Positions 1-8,179 of a DNA stretch of 64,000 bases are shown here, one piece after another. The notes beneath the pieces are model-generated. The model searched no databases, was not told the DNA's origin, and saw only the letters and a program-made list of their open reading frames with translations. Where the stretch lies: assembly GCF_000632225.1 (NCBI RefSeq), contig NZ_JFYV01000023.1:62001-126000 (forward strand), in the 5' to 3' direction. Position 1 is the first letter of the stretch. Every line of letters starts with the position of its first letter. Position numbers and translations under genes: made by a program. The DNA comes from Sphingomonas sp. RIT328 (lineage in GTDB: Bacteria > Pseudomonadota > Alphaproteobacteria > Sphingomonadales > Sphingomonadaceae).

Positions 1-2147
1 ATGACGCTGTCGCCACCCAGCTCGCGGAGCAGCTTGGCGGAGATATGCGCCGATTGCAGGCCCGGCATGATCAGGATGTTGGCCGGGCCGGACAGGCGCG
101 CGAACGGATAATTGGCGAGCTGGCGCGGGTTGAGCGCGACGTCGGGCGGCATCTCGCCTTCATATTCGAAGCCGACGTTGCGCCCGTCGAGCACCGCCAC
201 CGCCTCGCGGATATTGTCGACCCAGGCACCCTTGGGGTTGCCGAAGGTCGAATAGCTCAGCATCGCGACGCGCGGTTCGTGGCCCATGCGGCGCGCGACC
301 TGCGCGGTCTGTTCGGCGAAATCGGCGAGCTGCTCGCCGGTCGGCCGTTCGTTGACGGTGGTGTCGGCGATGAACACGGTGTGGCTCTGGCCGACCAGCA
401 CGTGGATGCCGAAGGGCGTGCGCCCCGCCTCGGGATCGATCACGCGCTTCACCTGGCGCATCGATTCCGCCCAGGTGCGGGTGATGCCGGTGATCATCAC
501 GTCGGCCTCGCCGAGCTGGAGCAACGCCGCGCCGAAGACGTTGCGATCCTGGTTGATCATCCGCTCGACATCGCGGCGCAGATAGCCGCGGCGCTGGAGG
601 CGGCCGTAGACGAAGTCGACCATCTTCGGGACGAGCGGCGAATGGCGGCTGTTGTGGACCTCATATTCCTGCGGATTGGCGACGCCCAGCGCCTTCAACC
701 GGTCATAGACGTCATCGCGGCCGACCAGGACCGGCGTGCCATAGCCGCCTTCCTTGAACGAGATGGCGGCGCGCAGCACCACCTCTTCCTCGCCCTCGGC
801 GAACAGCACGCGCTTCGGCCGCGCCCGTGCACCCTCATAGGCGAGGCTGAGCACCGAGGTGGTCGGGTTGAGCCGCGCGCGCAGCGTCTGGCGATAGGCC
901 TCCATGTCGAGGATCGGCTTGAGCGCCACGCCCGAATCCATCGCCGCCTTGGCGACCGCCGACGGCACCAGCTCCATCAGCCGGGGGTCGAACGGCGACG
1001 GGATGATATATTCGGGGCCGAAGCTGTGCTGCACGCCATAAGCGACCGCCACCTCCTCCGGCACGCGGCGGCGGGCGAGTTCGGCGATCGCGTTGGCGGC
1101 GGCGATCTTCATCGCATCGTTGATGCCCGTCGCGCGCACGTCAAGCGCGCCGCGGAAGATGAAGGGGAAGCAGATGACGTTGTTGACCTGATTGGGATAG
1201 TCCGAGCGGCCGGTGGCGACGATCGCGTCGGGCCGCGCCGCCTTGGCGATCTCGGGGCGGATTTCCGGCTCGGGATTGGCCATCGCGAAGATGATCGGCG
1301 ACGGCGCCATATGCGCGACCATCTCCGGCTTGAGCGCGCCCGCGGCCGACAGGCCGAGGAACACGTCCGCCCCCTCCAGCGCCTCGGTCAGCGTGCGCTT
1401 GTCGGTGTTGGCGGCATGCGCCGACTGCCATTGATTGACGCCGTCGCGACCCTGATAGATCACCCCGGTCTTGTCGCACATGATGACATTGTCGTGGCGC
1501 ACGCCCATCGCCTTCATCAGCTCGGTGCAGGCGATCGCCGCCGCACCGGCGCCGTTGACGACGAGCTTGACGTCCTGGAGCTTGCGCCCGGTGAGCAGGC
1601 ACGCATTGATCAGCCCCGCCGAGGCGATGATCGCGGTGCCGTGCTGGTCGTCATGGAAGACCGGGATGTTCATCCGCTCGCGCAGCGTCTGCTCGATGAT
1701 GAAACATTCGGGTGCCTTGATATCCTCGAGGTTGATGCCGCCGAAGGTCGGCTCCATCAGCTCGACCGCGTCGATGAAGCGGTTGACGTCCTCGGTCTTC
1801 AACTCGATGTCGATCGAGTCGACGTCGGCGAAGCGTTTGAACAGCACCGCCTTGCCCTCCATCACCGGTTTGGAGGCGAGCGCGCCGAGATTGCCCATGC
1901 CGAGGATCGCGGTGCCGTTCGAGATCACCGCGACGAGATTGCCCTTGGCGGTGTAATCATAGGCCGCGGCGGGATCGTCGGCGATCGCCTGCACCGGCAC
2001 CGCGACGCCGGGCGAATAAGCGAGCGCGAGGTCGCGTTGCGTCGCCATCGGCTTGGATGCGATGATCTCGATCTTGCCGGGACGCCCCTCCGAATGGAAC
2101 AGCAGCGCCTCGCGCTCGGAGTATTGGACGGACGCTTCGTCGGACAT
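1..2147 (-). CDS. maeB: NADP-dependent malic enzyme with C-terminal phosphotransacetylase-like domain (partial)
   Basis: Oxidative decarboxylation of malate to pyruvate with NADP reduction, in the cytoplasm. The reverse-strand reading begins MSDEASVQYSEREALLFH and shows the malic-enzyme core, including the HDDQHGTA motif, the NGAGAAA dinucleotide-binding turn and the AMANPEPE segment. After about residue 430 comes a second domain like the phosphate acetyltransferase (PTA) domain of MaeB proteins (segments RVLFAEGEEE and MITGITRTW). The start ATG at 2147 is preceded by an AGCGAGG-type ribosome site. The reading frame is open to the window edge after about 715 residues. Full MaeB proteins run about 750-770, so only the last few dozen residues are missing. 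It is divergent from the small toxin-antitoxin remnant. Confidence 0.95.
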   Translation of the reverse strand, partial: MSDEASVQYSEREALLFHSEGRPGKIEIIASKPMATQRDLALAYSPGVAVPVQAIADDPAAAYDYTAKGNLVAVISNGTAILGMGNLGALASKPVMEGKAVLFKRFADVDSIDIELKTEDVNRFIDAVELMEPTFGGINLEDIKAPECFIIEQTLRERMNIPVFHDDQHGTAIIASAGLINACLLTGRKLQDVKLVVNGAGAAAIACTELMKAMGVRHDNVIMCDKTGVIYQGRDGVNQWQSAHAANTDKRTLTEALEGADVFLGLSAAGALKPEMVAHMAPSPIIFAMANPEPEIRPEIAKAARPDAIVATGRSDYPNQVNNVICFPFIFRGALDVRATGINDAMKIAAANAIAELARRRVPEEVAVAYGVQHSFGPEYIIPSPFDPRLMELVPSAVAKAAMDSGVALKPILDMEAYRQTLRARLNPTTSVLSLAYEGARARPKRVLFAEGEEEVVLRAAISFKEGGYGTPVLVGRDDVYDRLKALGVANPQEYEVHNSRHSPLVPKMVDFVYGRLQRRGYLRRDVERMINQDRNVFGAALLQLGEADVMITGITRTWAESMRQVKRVIDPEAGRTPFGIHVLVGQSHTVFIADTTVNERPTGEQLADFAEQTAQVARRMGHEPRVAMLSYSTFGNPKGAWVDNIREAVAVLDGRNVGFEYEGEMPPDVALNPRQLANYPFARLSGPANILIMPGLQSAHISAKLLRELGGDSV

Positions 2148-2234
2148 GGGACCTCGCTGACGGGCTGACGCTACGGCTCTTGACGGGTTCGGGCCGGGCT
2201 TTCAACCCGCAGCGTCAGGGGTTATGCTGCCGGC

Positions 2235-2423
2235 ATGACGCCCGATGCTCAAATACCCCCCCGCTATCCGCGGCCAGCGACGCGGGATGACGTCGCCCGG
2301 GCGAAGGCGGGCTATGAGTCCGGCTATGGTGTCGATCATGTCATCGTCAGTGAGTGGCTGCGGACCTGGGGGCAGCCGGGGTTCAAGGACTTCCCCCTTT
2401 GGCTTGCCGAACAGAATGAATAG
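2235..2423 (+). CDS. Small putative antitoxin of a type II toxin-antitoxin pair
   Basis: A 62-residue protein ending five bases before the start of a ParE/RelE-like toxin frame. That order and spacing are typical of antitoxin-toxin operons. The protein is short and hydrophilic, has a helix-like segment (RDDVARAKAGYESG), and ends in a Trp-rich acidic tail (segment WLRTWGQPG). I do not recognise a specific antitoxin family and assign the role from the neighbour. No strong ribosome-binding site precedes the ATG. The gene itself is intact although its partner carries a stop codon. Confidence 0.6.
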   Translation: MTPDAQIPPRYPRPATRDDVARAKAGYESGYGVDHVIVSEWLRTWGQPGFKDFPLWLAEQNE

Positions 2424-2428
2424 AGGCG

Positions 2429-2698
2429 ATGGCGAATGTCGTCTGGCGTCCCGGAGCCGTCGACGATATCCGGGAAATAGCCCGCTACATCCATCGATTT
2501 GACCCCGTCGCGGCGTAGGACGTGGCAGCCAGATTGCTCGATCTAGGCAACAGCCTCGCCATCTTTCCGCGGCGCGGCCGGCCCAAGGACGGCATTCGCG
2601 AGATGACCTCTGTTCCTCCCTACATTCTCCGCTATTCGGTCGCGGACGAGACCGTGTTCATCCTCTCCGTCCGCCACGGCGCCCGTCTTCTGGATTGA
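2429..2698 (+). pseudogene. ParE/RelE-family toxin interrupted by one in-frame stop
   Basis: The frame starts ATG GCG AAT at 2429 and reads as a typical ParE toxin: an N-terminal VVWRPGAVDDIREIARYI segment, the central FPRRGRP turn, and a C-terminal VPPYILRYSV ... ILSVRHGARL beta-strand region. A single TAG at 2516-2518 (codon 30) splits it, after which the same frame runs cleanly for another 59 codons to a TGA at 2696-2698. The TAG sits where a CAG glutamine codon would need one C-to-T change. No frameshift or deletion is seen, so loss looks recent. If intact it would be about 89 residues, normal for ParE toxins. Confidence 0.8.
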
Positions 2699-2708
2699 CC
2701 TTACCCTG

Positions 2709-5303
2709 ATGACCACCCCTACCCCGATGATGGCGCAATATCTCGGCCTCAAGGCCGAGGCGGAGGATTGCCTGCTCTTCTATCGCATGGGCGATTTCTT
2801 CGAATTGTTCTTCGACGATGCGCGCATCGCGAGCAGCGTGCTCGATATCGCCCTCACCGCGCGCGGCGAGCATGACGGCGAGAAGATCCCGATGTGCGGC
2901 GTGCCGGTCCATGCCGCCACCGCCTATCTGCAACGGCTGATCAAGGCGGGCCACCGCGTCGCGATCGCCGAACAGACCGAGACGCCGGCCGAGGCCAAGG
3001 CGCGCGGCGGCTACAAAGCCTTGGTCGCGCGCGGTATCGTCCGCGTCGTCACCGCCGGCACGCTGACCGAGGAGGCGCTGCTTGACGCCCGCAGCGACAA
3101 TTGGTGCGTCGCGATCGGCGAGGCGGCCGGCGCGGTGGCGCTTGCCGCCGCCGACGTCTCGACCGGCCGGTTCGAGGTGATCGACTGTTCCGCCGACGCG
3201 CTCGGGGCAGAGCTTGCACGGCTCGGCGCGGCGGAGGTGATCGCGTCCGACGCCGGCGAGCAGCCCGGCGCGACGACGCTGCGCCCGCGCCATACGTTCG
3301 ACAGCGGCGAGGGCGAGGCGCGACTCAAGGCGCTGTTCGGCGTCGCGACGCTCGACGGGTTCGGCCAGTTCAGCCGCGCCGGCCTCGCCGCGGCGGGCGG
3401 ACTGATCACCTATCTCGACCACACCGCCAAGGGCGCGCTTCCCTTCCTGCGGCCGCCGCGGCTCACCGCCGCCGCGGAGACGATGGCGATCGACGCGGCG
3501 ACGCGCGACAGCCTCGAACTCACCTGCACCACCGGCGGCCAGCGCAAGGGCAGCCTGCTCGACTGTATCGACCGTACGGTGACCGGCGCCGGCGCACGGC
3601 TGCTGGCGAGCGACCTCGGCGCGCCGCTGATGGACAGGACGGCGATCGATGCGCGGCTCGACCTCGTTCAATATTTTCACGATGCGCCGGCCCAGCGCGA
3701 GGCGGTGCGCGCGGCACTGCGCGCGCTTCCCGATATCGGCCGTGCGCTCGGGCGGCTGGCGGCGCGGCGGGGCAGCCCGCGCGATCTCGGCCAGCTCCGC
3801 GACGGGCTCGACGGCGCCTGGCATCTCGGCGAGCGGCTCGCTGCGATCGATACGCCGCTCGCGCTGCTCGACCGGATCGCGCCACGGCTGCGCGGCCATG
3901 GCGCGCTCGTCGACCTGCTGCGCCGGGCGCTGGTGCCCGCGCCACCGATCGAGGCGGGCGACGGCGGCTATATCGCCGCGGGCTATGACGATGCGCTCGA
4001 CGAATTGCGCGACACCGGCGCCGGCGGCCGGCGCGCGATCGCCGCGCTCGAGGCGGAGATGAAAAGCGCGACCGGGATCGCTACGCTCAAGGTCCGCCAC
4101 AACAACGTGCTCGGCTATCATGTCGAGGTGCCAGCGCGCGCCGCCGATCCGCTGATGCAGCCGGACAGCGGCTTCACCCACCGCCAGACGCTGGCGGGCG
4201 TCGTCCGCTTCAACACGCCGGCGCTGCACGAGGTCGCCGCGCGCGTCTCGCAGGCCGGCGCGCATGCCCTCGCCGCCGAGGCCGCGCATCTCGAGGAATT
4301 GATCGGCACCGCGCTCGCCAGCCGCGAGGCGATCGCCGCCACCGCCGATGCGCTGGCGCGGATCGACGTCGCCGCGGCGCTCGCCGAGCGCGCCGCCGAG
4401 GGGCAGTGGGCGCGGCCGGCGCTTGCCGAACACGCCTGTTTCGATATCGTCGGCGGCCGGCATCCGGTGGTCGAGGCGGCGGTGGCCAGGTCGGGCGACC
4501 GGTTCGTCGCCAACGACTGTACGCTCACGCCGGATTCGCGACTGTGGCTGGTCACCGGCCCGAACATGGGCGGCAAGTCGACCTTCCTGCGCCAGAATGC
4601 GCTGATCGCGGTGCTTGCGCAGGCGGGCAGCTACGTCCCCGCGACGCGGGCGACGCTCGGGCTGGTCGATCGGCTGTTCAGCCGCGTCGGCGCCTCGGAC
4701 AATCTCGCCCGCGGCCGTTCGACCTTCATGGTCGAGATGGTCGAGACCGCGGCGATCCTCGCGCAGGCGACGCCCAACAGCTTCGTCATCCTCGATGAGG
4801 TCGGCCGCGGCACCAGCACCTACGACGGCCTCGCGATCGCCTGGGCGGTGGTCGAGGCGATCCACGAGGACAATCGCTGCCGCTGCCTGTTCGCCACCCA
4901 TTATCACGAACTGACGCGGCTGGCCGAACGCTGCGACGCGCTGACGCTGCATCACGTCCGCGCGCGCGAATGGAAGGGGGAGCTGGTGCTGCTGCACGAA
5001 CTCGCCACCGGGCCGGCGGACCGCAGCTACGGCCTCGCCGTCGCGCGGCTGGCGGGCATGCCGCCGGCAACGGTGGCGCGGGCAAAGGCGGTGCTGGCCA
5101 AGCTCGAGGCGGGGCGCGCCAAGACCGGCGGCCTCGCCGCGGGACTCGACGACCTGCCGCTGTTCGCCGCCGCCGCCCAGGTCGAGGAAGCAACGTGCGA
5201 CGCGATCCGTGCCGAGGTGGAGGCGCTCGACATCGACGCGCTGACCCCGCGCGAGGCGCTCGACACGCTCTACCGGCTGAAGGCGCTGGCGCGCGAGGGA
5301 TAG
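2709..5303 (+). CDS. mutS: DNA mismatch repair protein MutS
   Basis: Recognises base mismatches and small loops and recruits MutL. The 864-residue protein has the normal MutS length and domain order. The N-terminal mismatch-reading Phe-X-Glu motif is at F30-E32 (GDFFELF). Connector, lever and clamp domains follow, then the ATPase with Walker A GPNMGGKS at residues 617-624, Walker B DEVGRGTST, and the conserved FATHYHEL segment. Other ATG codons exist at residues 7 and 8, and no strong ribosome site separates them. It lies 10 bases after the toxin remnant and 55 bases before glnD on the same strand, a neighbour pair I associate with sphingomonads. Confidence 0.97.
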   Translation: MTTPTPMMAQYLGLKAEAEDCLLFYRMGDFFELFFDDARIASSVLDIALTARGEHDGEKIPMCGVPVHAATAYLQRLIKAGHRVAIAEQTETPAEAKARGGYKALVARGIVRVVTAGTLTEEALLDARSDNWCVAIGEAAGAVALAAADVSTGRFEVIDCSADALGAELARLGAAEVIASDAGEQPGATTLRPRHTFDSGEGEARLKALFGVATLDGFGQFSRAGLAAAGGLITYLDHTAKGALPFLRPPRLTAAAETMAIDAATRDSLELTCTTGGQRKGSLLDCIDRTVTGAGARLLASDLGAPLMDRTAIDARLDLVQYFHDAPAQREAVRAALRALPDIGRALGRLAARRGSPRDLGQLRDGLDGAWHLGERLAAIDTPLALLDRIAPRLRGHGALVDLLRRALVPAPPIEAGDGGYIAAGYDDALDELRDTGAGGRRAIAALEAEMKSATGIATLKVRHNNVLGYHVEVPARAADPLMQPDSGFTHRQTLAGVVRFNTPALHEVAARVSQAGAHALAAEAAHLEELIGTALASREAIAATADALARIDVAAALAERAAEGQWARPALAEHACFDIVGGRHPVVEAAVARSGDRFVANDCTLTPDSRLWLVTGPNMGGKSTFLRQNALIAVLAQAGSYVPATRATLGLVDRLFSRVGASDNLARGRSTFMVEMVETAAILAQATPNSFVILDEVGRGTSTYDGLAIAWAVVEAIHEDNRCRCLFATHYHELTRLAERCDALTLHHVRAREWKGELVLLHELATGPADRSYGLAVARLAGMPPATVARAKAVLAKLEAGRAKTGGLAAGLDDLPLFAAAAQVEEATCDAIRAEVEALDIDALTPREALDTLYRLKALAREG

Positions 5304-5358
5304 CCGGGGCGCGAAACGGCATGTCCCCTTAACCTGCACGCCGCTATAGCCGACCGTC

Positions 5359-8103
5359 ATGCACTTTCGTTTCGACCACCTCCCCAACCGTCGCGCCATC
5401 GTCAACCGCCGGGCGCTGGAAGAGCGGATCGCGGCGATCGCGGCCGACGGCATCGCGCTGCGCCTGCAGGCGACCGCGATCCTCAAGGAGGCGCTCGCCG
5501 AGGGACGCGCCGAGATCCAGCGGCGGCTGGCGGTGCACCCGTCGCGCGGGCTCGAGGCCTCGAACGCGCAGGCCTATCTCACCGACCAGCTGCTGCGCCT
5601 GTTGTTCGACCTCGCGACGCAGCGGTTGCACCCGATCCACAATCCGACCGCGGGCGAGCGGCTGACGCTGATCGCGGTCGGCGGCTATGGGCGGGCGGAG
5701 ATGGCGCCCTATTCGGATGTCGACATCGGCTTCCTCACCCCTGGCAAGCAGACGCCCTGGGCGGAGCAGGTCATCGAATCGATGCTCTATGCCTTGTGGG
5801 ACCTTGCGCTCAAGATCGGCCATTCGAGCCGCTCGCTCGACGAGATGGTGCGGCAGGCCAAGGGCGACGTGACGATCCGGACCGCCTTGCTCGAGGCGCG
5901 CTACGTCACCGGCGACGTGACATTGTATGACGAGGCTGCGCGCCGCTTCAAGACCGAGGTGCAGCATGGCACCGAGCGCGAGTTCATCGCCGACAAGCTC
6001 GCCGAGCGCGATGCCCGCCACCGCAAGATGGGCGACACCCGCTATGTCGTCGAACCCAACGTCAAGGAGGGCAAGGGCGGCCTGCGCGACCTCCACACCC
6101 TGTTCTGGATCGGCAAATATATCCACGACGTGCAGCGCGGCGCCGATCTGGTCGAGGTCGGCTTGCTGACCAAGGAGGAATATCGGCTCTTCCACCGCGC
6201 CGACAATTTCCTCCAGGCGGTACGCTGCCATCTGCACAGCGTCACCCGCCGCGCCGAGGACCGGCTGACCTTCGACGTCCAGCGCGAGATCGCGACGCGG
6301 ATGCGCTTCTCCGACCGCCCCGGCAAATCGGCGGTCGAGCGATTCATGCAATATTACTTCCTCCAGGCGAAGACGGTCGGCAACCTCACCGGCGTCTTCC
6401 TTGCGCATCTCGACGAGCGGTTCGCGGCGCGCGGGCGGCGGTTCGGCCTGCCGACGATCCGGCGGCGGCCCGACCGCCTGCACGGCTTCGTGCTCGATCG
6501 CGGCCGGCTGGCGTTGCCCCGCGACGATTTCTTCAGCGAGGACCCGGTCCGGCTGATCGAGATCTTCCAGCTCGCCGACCTCCACGGCGTCGAGATCCAC
6601 CCGCTGGCGATGCGCGCCGCGGCGCGCGACGCCAAGCTGATCGCCCGCCATCGTCGCGACCGGCGCGCCAACAGCCTGTTCCTCGACGTGCTGACCTCGC
6701 CGCGCGATCCCGAGCTGGTGCTGCGCTGGATGAACGAGGCGGGCGTGTTCGGCCGCTTCGTGCCCGATTTCGGCCGCGTCGTCGCGCAGATGCAGTTCGA
6801 CATGTACCACCATTACACCGTCGACGAGCACACCATTCGCGCGATCGGTCTGCTCGCGCGGATCGACAAGGGCGAGTGCAAGGTCGAACACCCCCTCGCC
6901 TCGGCGATCATCCGCCATATCGTCTCGCGGCGCGTGCTCTACGTCGCGGTGCTGCTCCACGATATCGCCAAGGGCCGCGACGGCGATCATTCGATCCTCG
7001 GCGCGGAGGTGGCGGAGAAGCTCTGCCCGCGCTTCGGCCTCACCGCCGCCGAAACGGAGACGGTGGCGTGGCTGGTCCGCTGGCACCTGCTGATGTCGGC
7101 GACCGCGTTCAAGCGCGACCTGTCCGACTTCAAGACGATCCTCGACTTTTGCGCGGTCGTGCAGAGCCCGGAGCGGCTGCGGCTGCTGCTGGTCCTCACC
7201 ATCGTCGATATCCGCGCGGTCGGCCCGGGCACCTGGAACGGCTGGAAGCGCCAGTTGCTCGCCGACCTCTACGAGGGCGCGGAGGAGGTGCTGCGCCTCG
7301 GTCACAAGCAGCGCGGCCGTGCCGAGCGCATCGCGACACGGCAGGAGACGCTGCAGGCGACGCTCGGCTGGGAGCCGGCGCGGTTCGACGCCTTCGTCCG
7401 CCGTTTCCCCGAAGCCTATTGGATCGCCGAACCCGACGACGTGCTCGCGCATAACGCGCGCTTCATCGACGCCGCGGGCGCCGCGCAGCTGTCGATCGAC
7501 GCGCAGGTCTATGCGACGCGCGGCGCGACGCTGGTGACCATCTATGCCGCCGACCATCCCGGCCTGTTCTACCGCATCGCCGGCGCGATCCACGTCGCCG
7601 GCGGCAATATCATCGACGCGCGCATCCACACGACGCGCGACGGCATGGCGATCGACAATTTCCTCGTCCAGGACCCGTTCGGCCGGCCGTTCGACGACAG
7701 CGCGCAGCTCCGGCGGCTCAAGATGGCGATCGAGGATGCGCTCGCCAATCGCGGCAAGCTGACCGACCGGCTGGTCGCCAAGCCCGCGCCGCGCACCCGC
7801 GCCGATGCCTTCGACATCGAACCCAACGTCCTGATCGATAATCACGCCTCCAACCGCTTCACGGTGATCGAGGTCAATGCGCGCGACCGGCCGGCCCTGC
7901 TCAACCAGCTCGCCCAGGCGCTGTTCCAGTCGAAGGTGACGCTGCACTCGGCGCATGTCGCCACTTATGGCGAGCGCGCGGTCGACACCTTCTACGTGAC
8001 CGACCTGACCGGTGACCGCATCACCGCCTCGGCCCGGCTCAAGACGCTCGAGCGCCGGCTGCGGACCGCGGCGGCGGGCGACATGGTCGAGATGGCCGCC
8101 TGA
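5359..8103 (+). CDS. glnD: Bifunctional PII uridylyltransferase / uridylyl-removing enzyme
   Basis: Nitrogen sensor that adds UMP to PII proteins at low glutamine and removes it at high glutamine. The 914-residue protein shows the nucleotidyltransferase motif GGYGR at 108-112 with the metal-binding DVD at 120-122. A GlnD middle domain follows, then the HD hydrolase domain with HD at 534-535 (LLHDIAKG) for UMP removal. Two C-terminal ACT domains, near 722-800 and 833-914, would bind glutamine. Length and order match the family. It follows mutS and is convergent with the next TonB receptor gene. Confidence 0.96.
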   Translation: MHFRFDHLPNRRAIVNRRALEERIAAIAADGIALRLQATAILKEALAEGRAEIQRRLAVHPSRGLEASNAQAYLTDQLLRLLFDLATQRLHPIHNPTAGERLTLIAVGGYGRAEMAPYSDVDIGFLTPGKQTPWAEQVIESMLYALWDLALKIGHSSRSLDEMVRQAKGDVTIRTALLEARYVTGDVTLYDEAARRFKTEVQHGTEREFIADKLAERDARHRKMGDTRYVVEPNVKEGKGGLRDLHTLFWIGKYIHDVQRGADLVEVGLLTKEEYRLFHRADNFLQAVRCHLHSVTRRAEDRLTFDVQREIATRMRFSDRPGKSAVERFMQYYFLQAKTVGNLTGVFLAHLDERFAARGRRFGLPTIRRRPDRLHGFVLDRGRLALPRDDFFSEDPVRLIEIFQLADLHGVEIHPLAMRAAARDAKLIARHRRDRRANSLFLDVLTSPRDPELVLRWMNEAGVFGRFVPDFGRVVAQMQFDMYHHYTVDEHTIRAIGLLARIDKGECKVEHPLASAIIRHIVSRRVLYVAVLLHDIAKGRDGDHSILGAEVAEKLCPRFGLTAAETETVAWLVRWHLLMSATAFKRDLSDFKTILDFCAVVQSPERLRLLLVLTIVDIRAVGPGTWNGWKRQLLADLYEGAEEVLRLGHKQRGRAERIATRQETLQATLGWEPARFDAFVRRFPEAYWIAEPDDVLAHNARFIDAAGAAQLSIDAQVYATRGATLVTIYAADHPGLFYRIAGAIHVAGGNIIDARIHTTRDGMAIDNFLVQDPFGRPFDDSAQLRRLKMAIEDALANRGKLTDRLVAKPAPRTRADAFDIEPNVLIDNHASNRFTVIEVNARDRPALLNQLAQALFQSKVTLHSAHVATYGERAVDTFYVTDLTGDRITASARLKTLERRLRTAAAGDMVEMAA

Positions 8104-8111
8104 CACAAAGC

Positions 8112-8138
8112 GGCCGGCGCGCATCGCTGCGGCCGGCC
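8112..8138. terminator. GC-rich hairpin between convergent glnD and TonB receptor genes
   Basis: GGCCGGC at 8112-8118 pairs with GCCGGCC at 8132-8138 across a 13-base loop. It lies between two convergent stop codons but has no T-tract, so it may end transcription only weakly or with Rho. Confidence 0.4.
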
Positions 8139-8179
8139 GGAGTGTCGTTGCCTGATGAAAGAGTGTGTCGGCGCGCGGA

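Noticed and set aside
45..2168. Long open frame of 707 codons on the plus strand
   Set aside because: It is the shadow of the malic enzyme gene on the other strand; composition is His/Arg/Asp-rich and shows no family motif.
2658..5486. 942-codon minus-strand frame over mutS
   Set aside because: Antisense shadow caused by high GC; MutS motifs on the plus strand are unmistakable.
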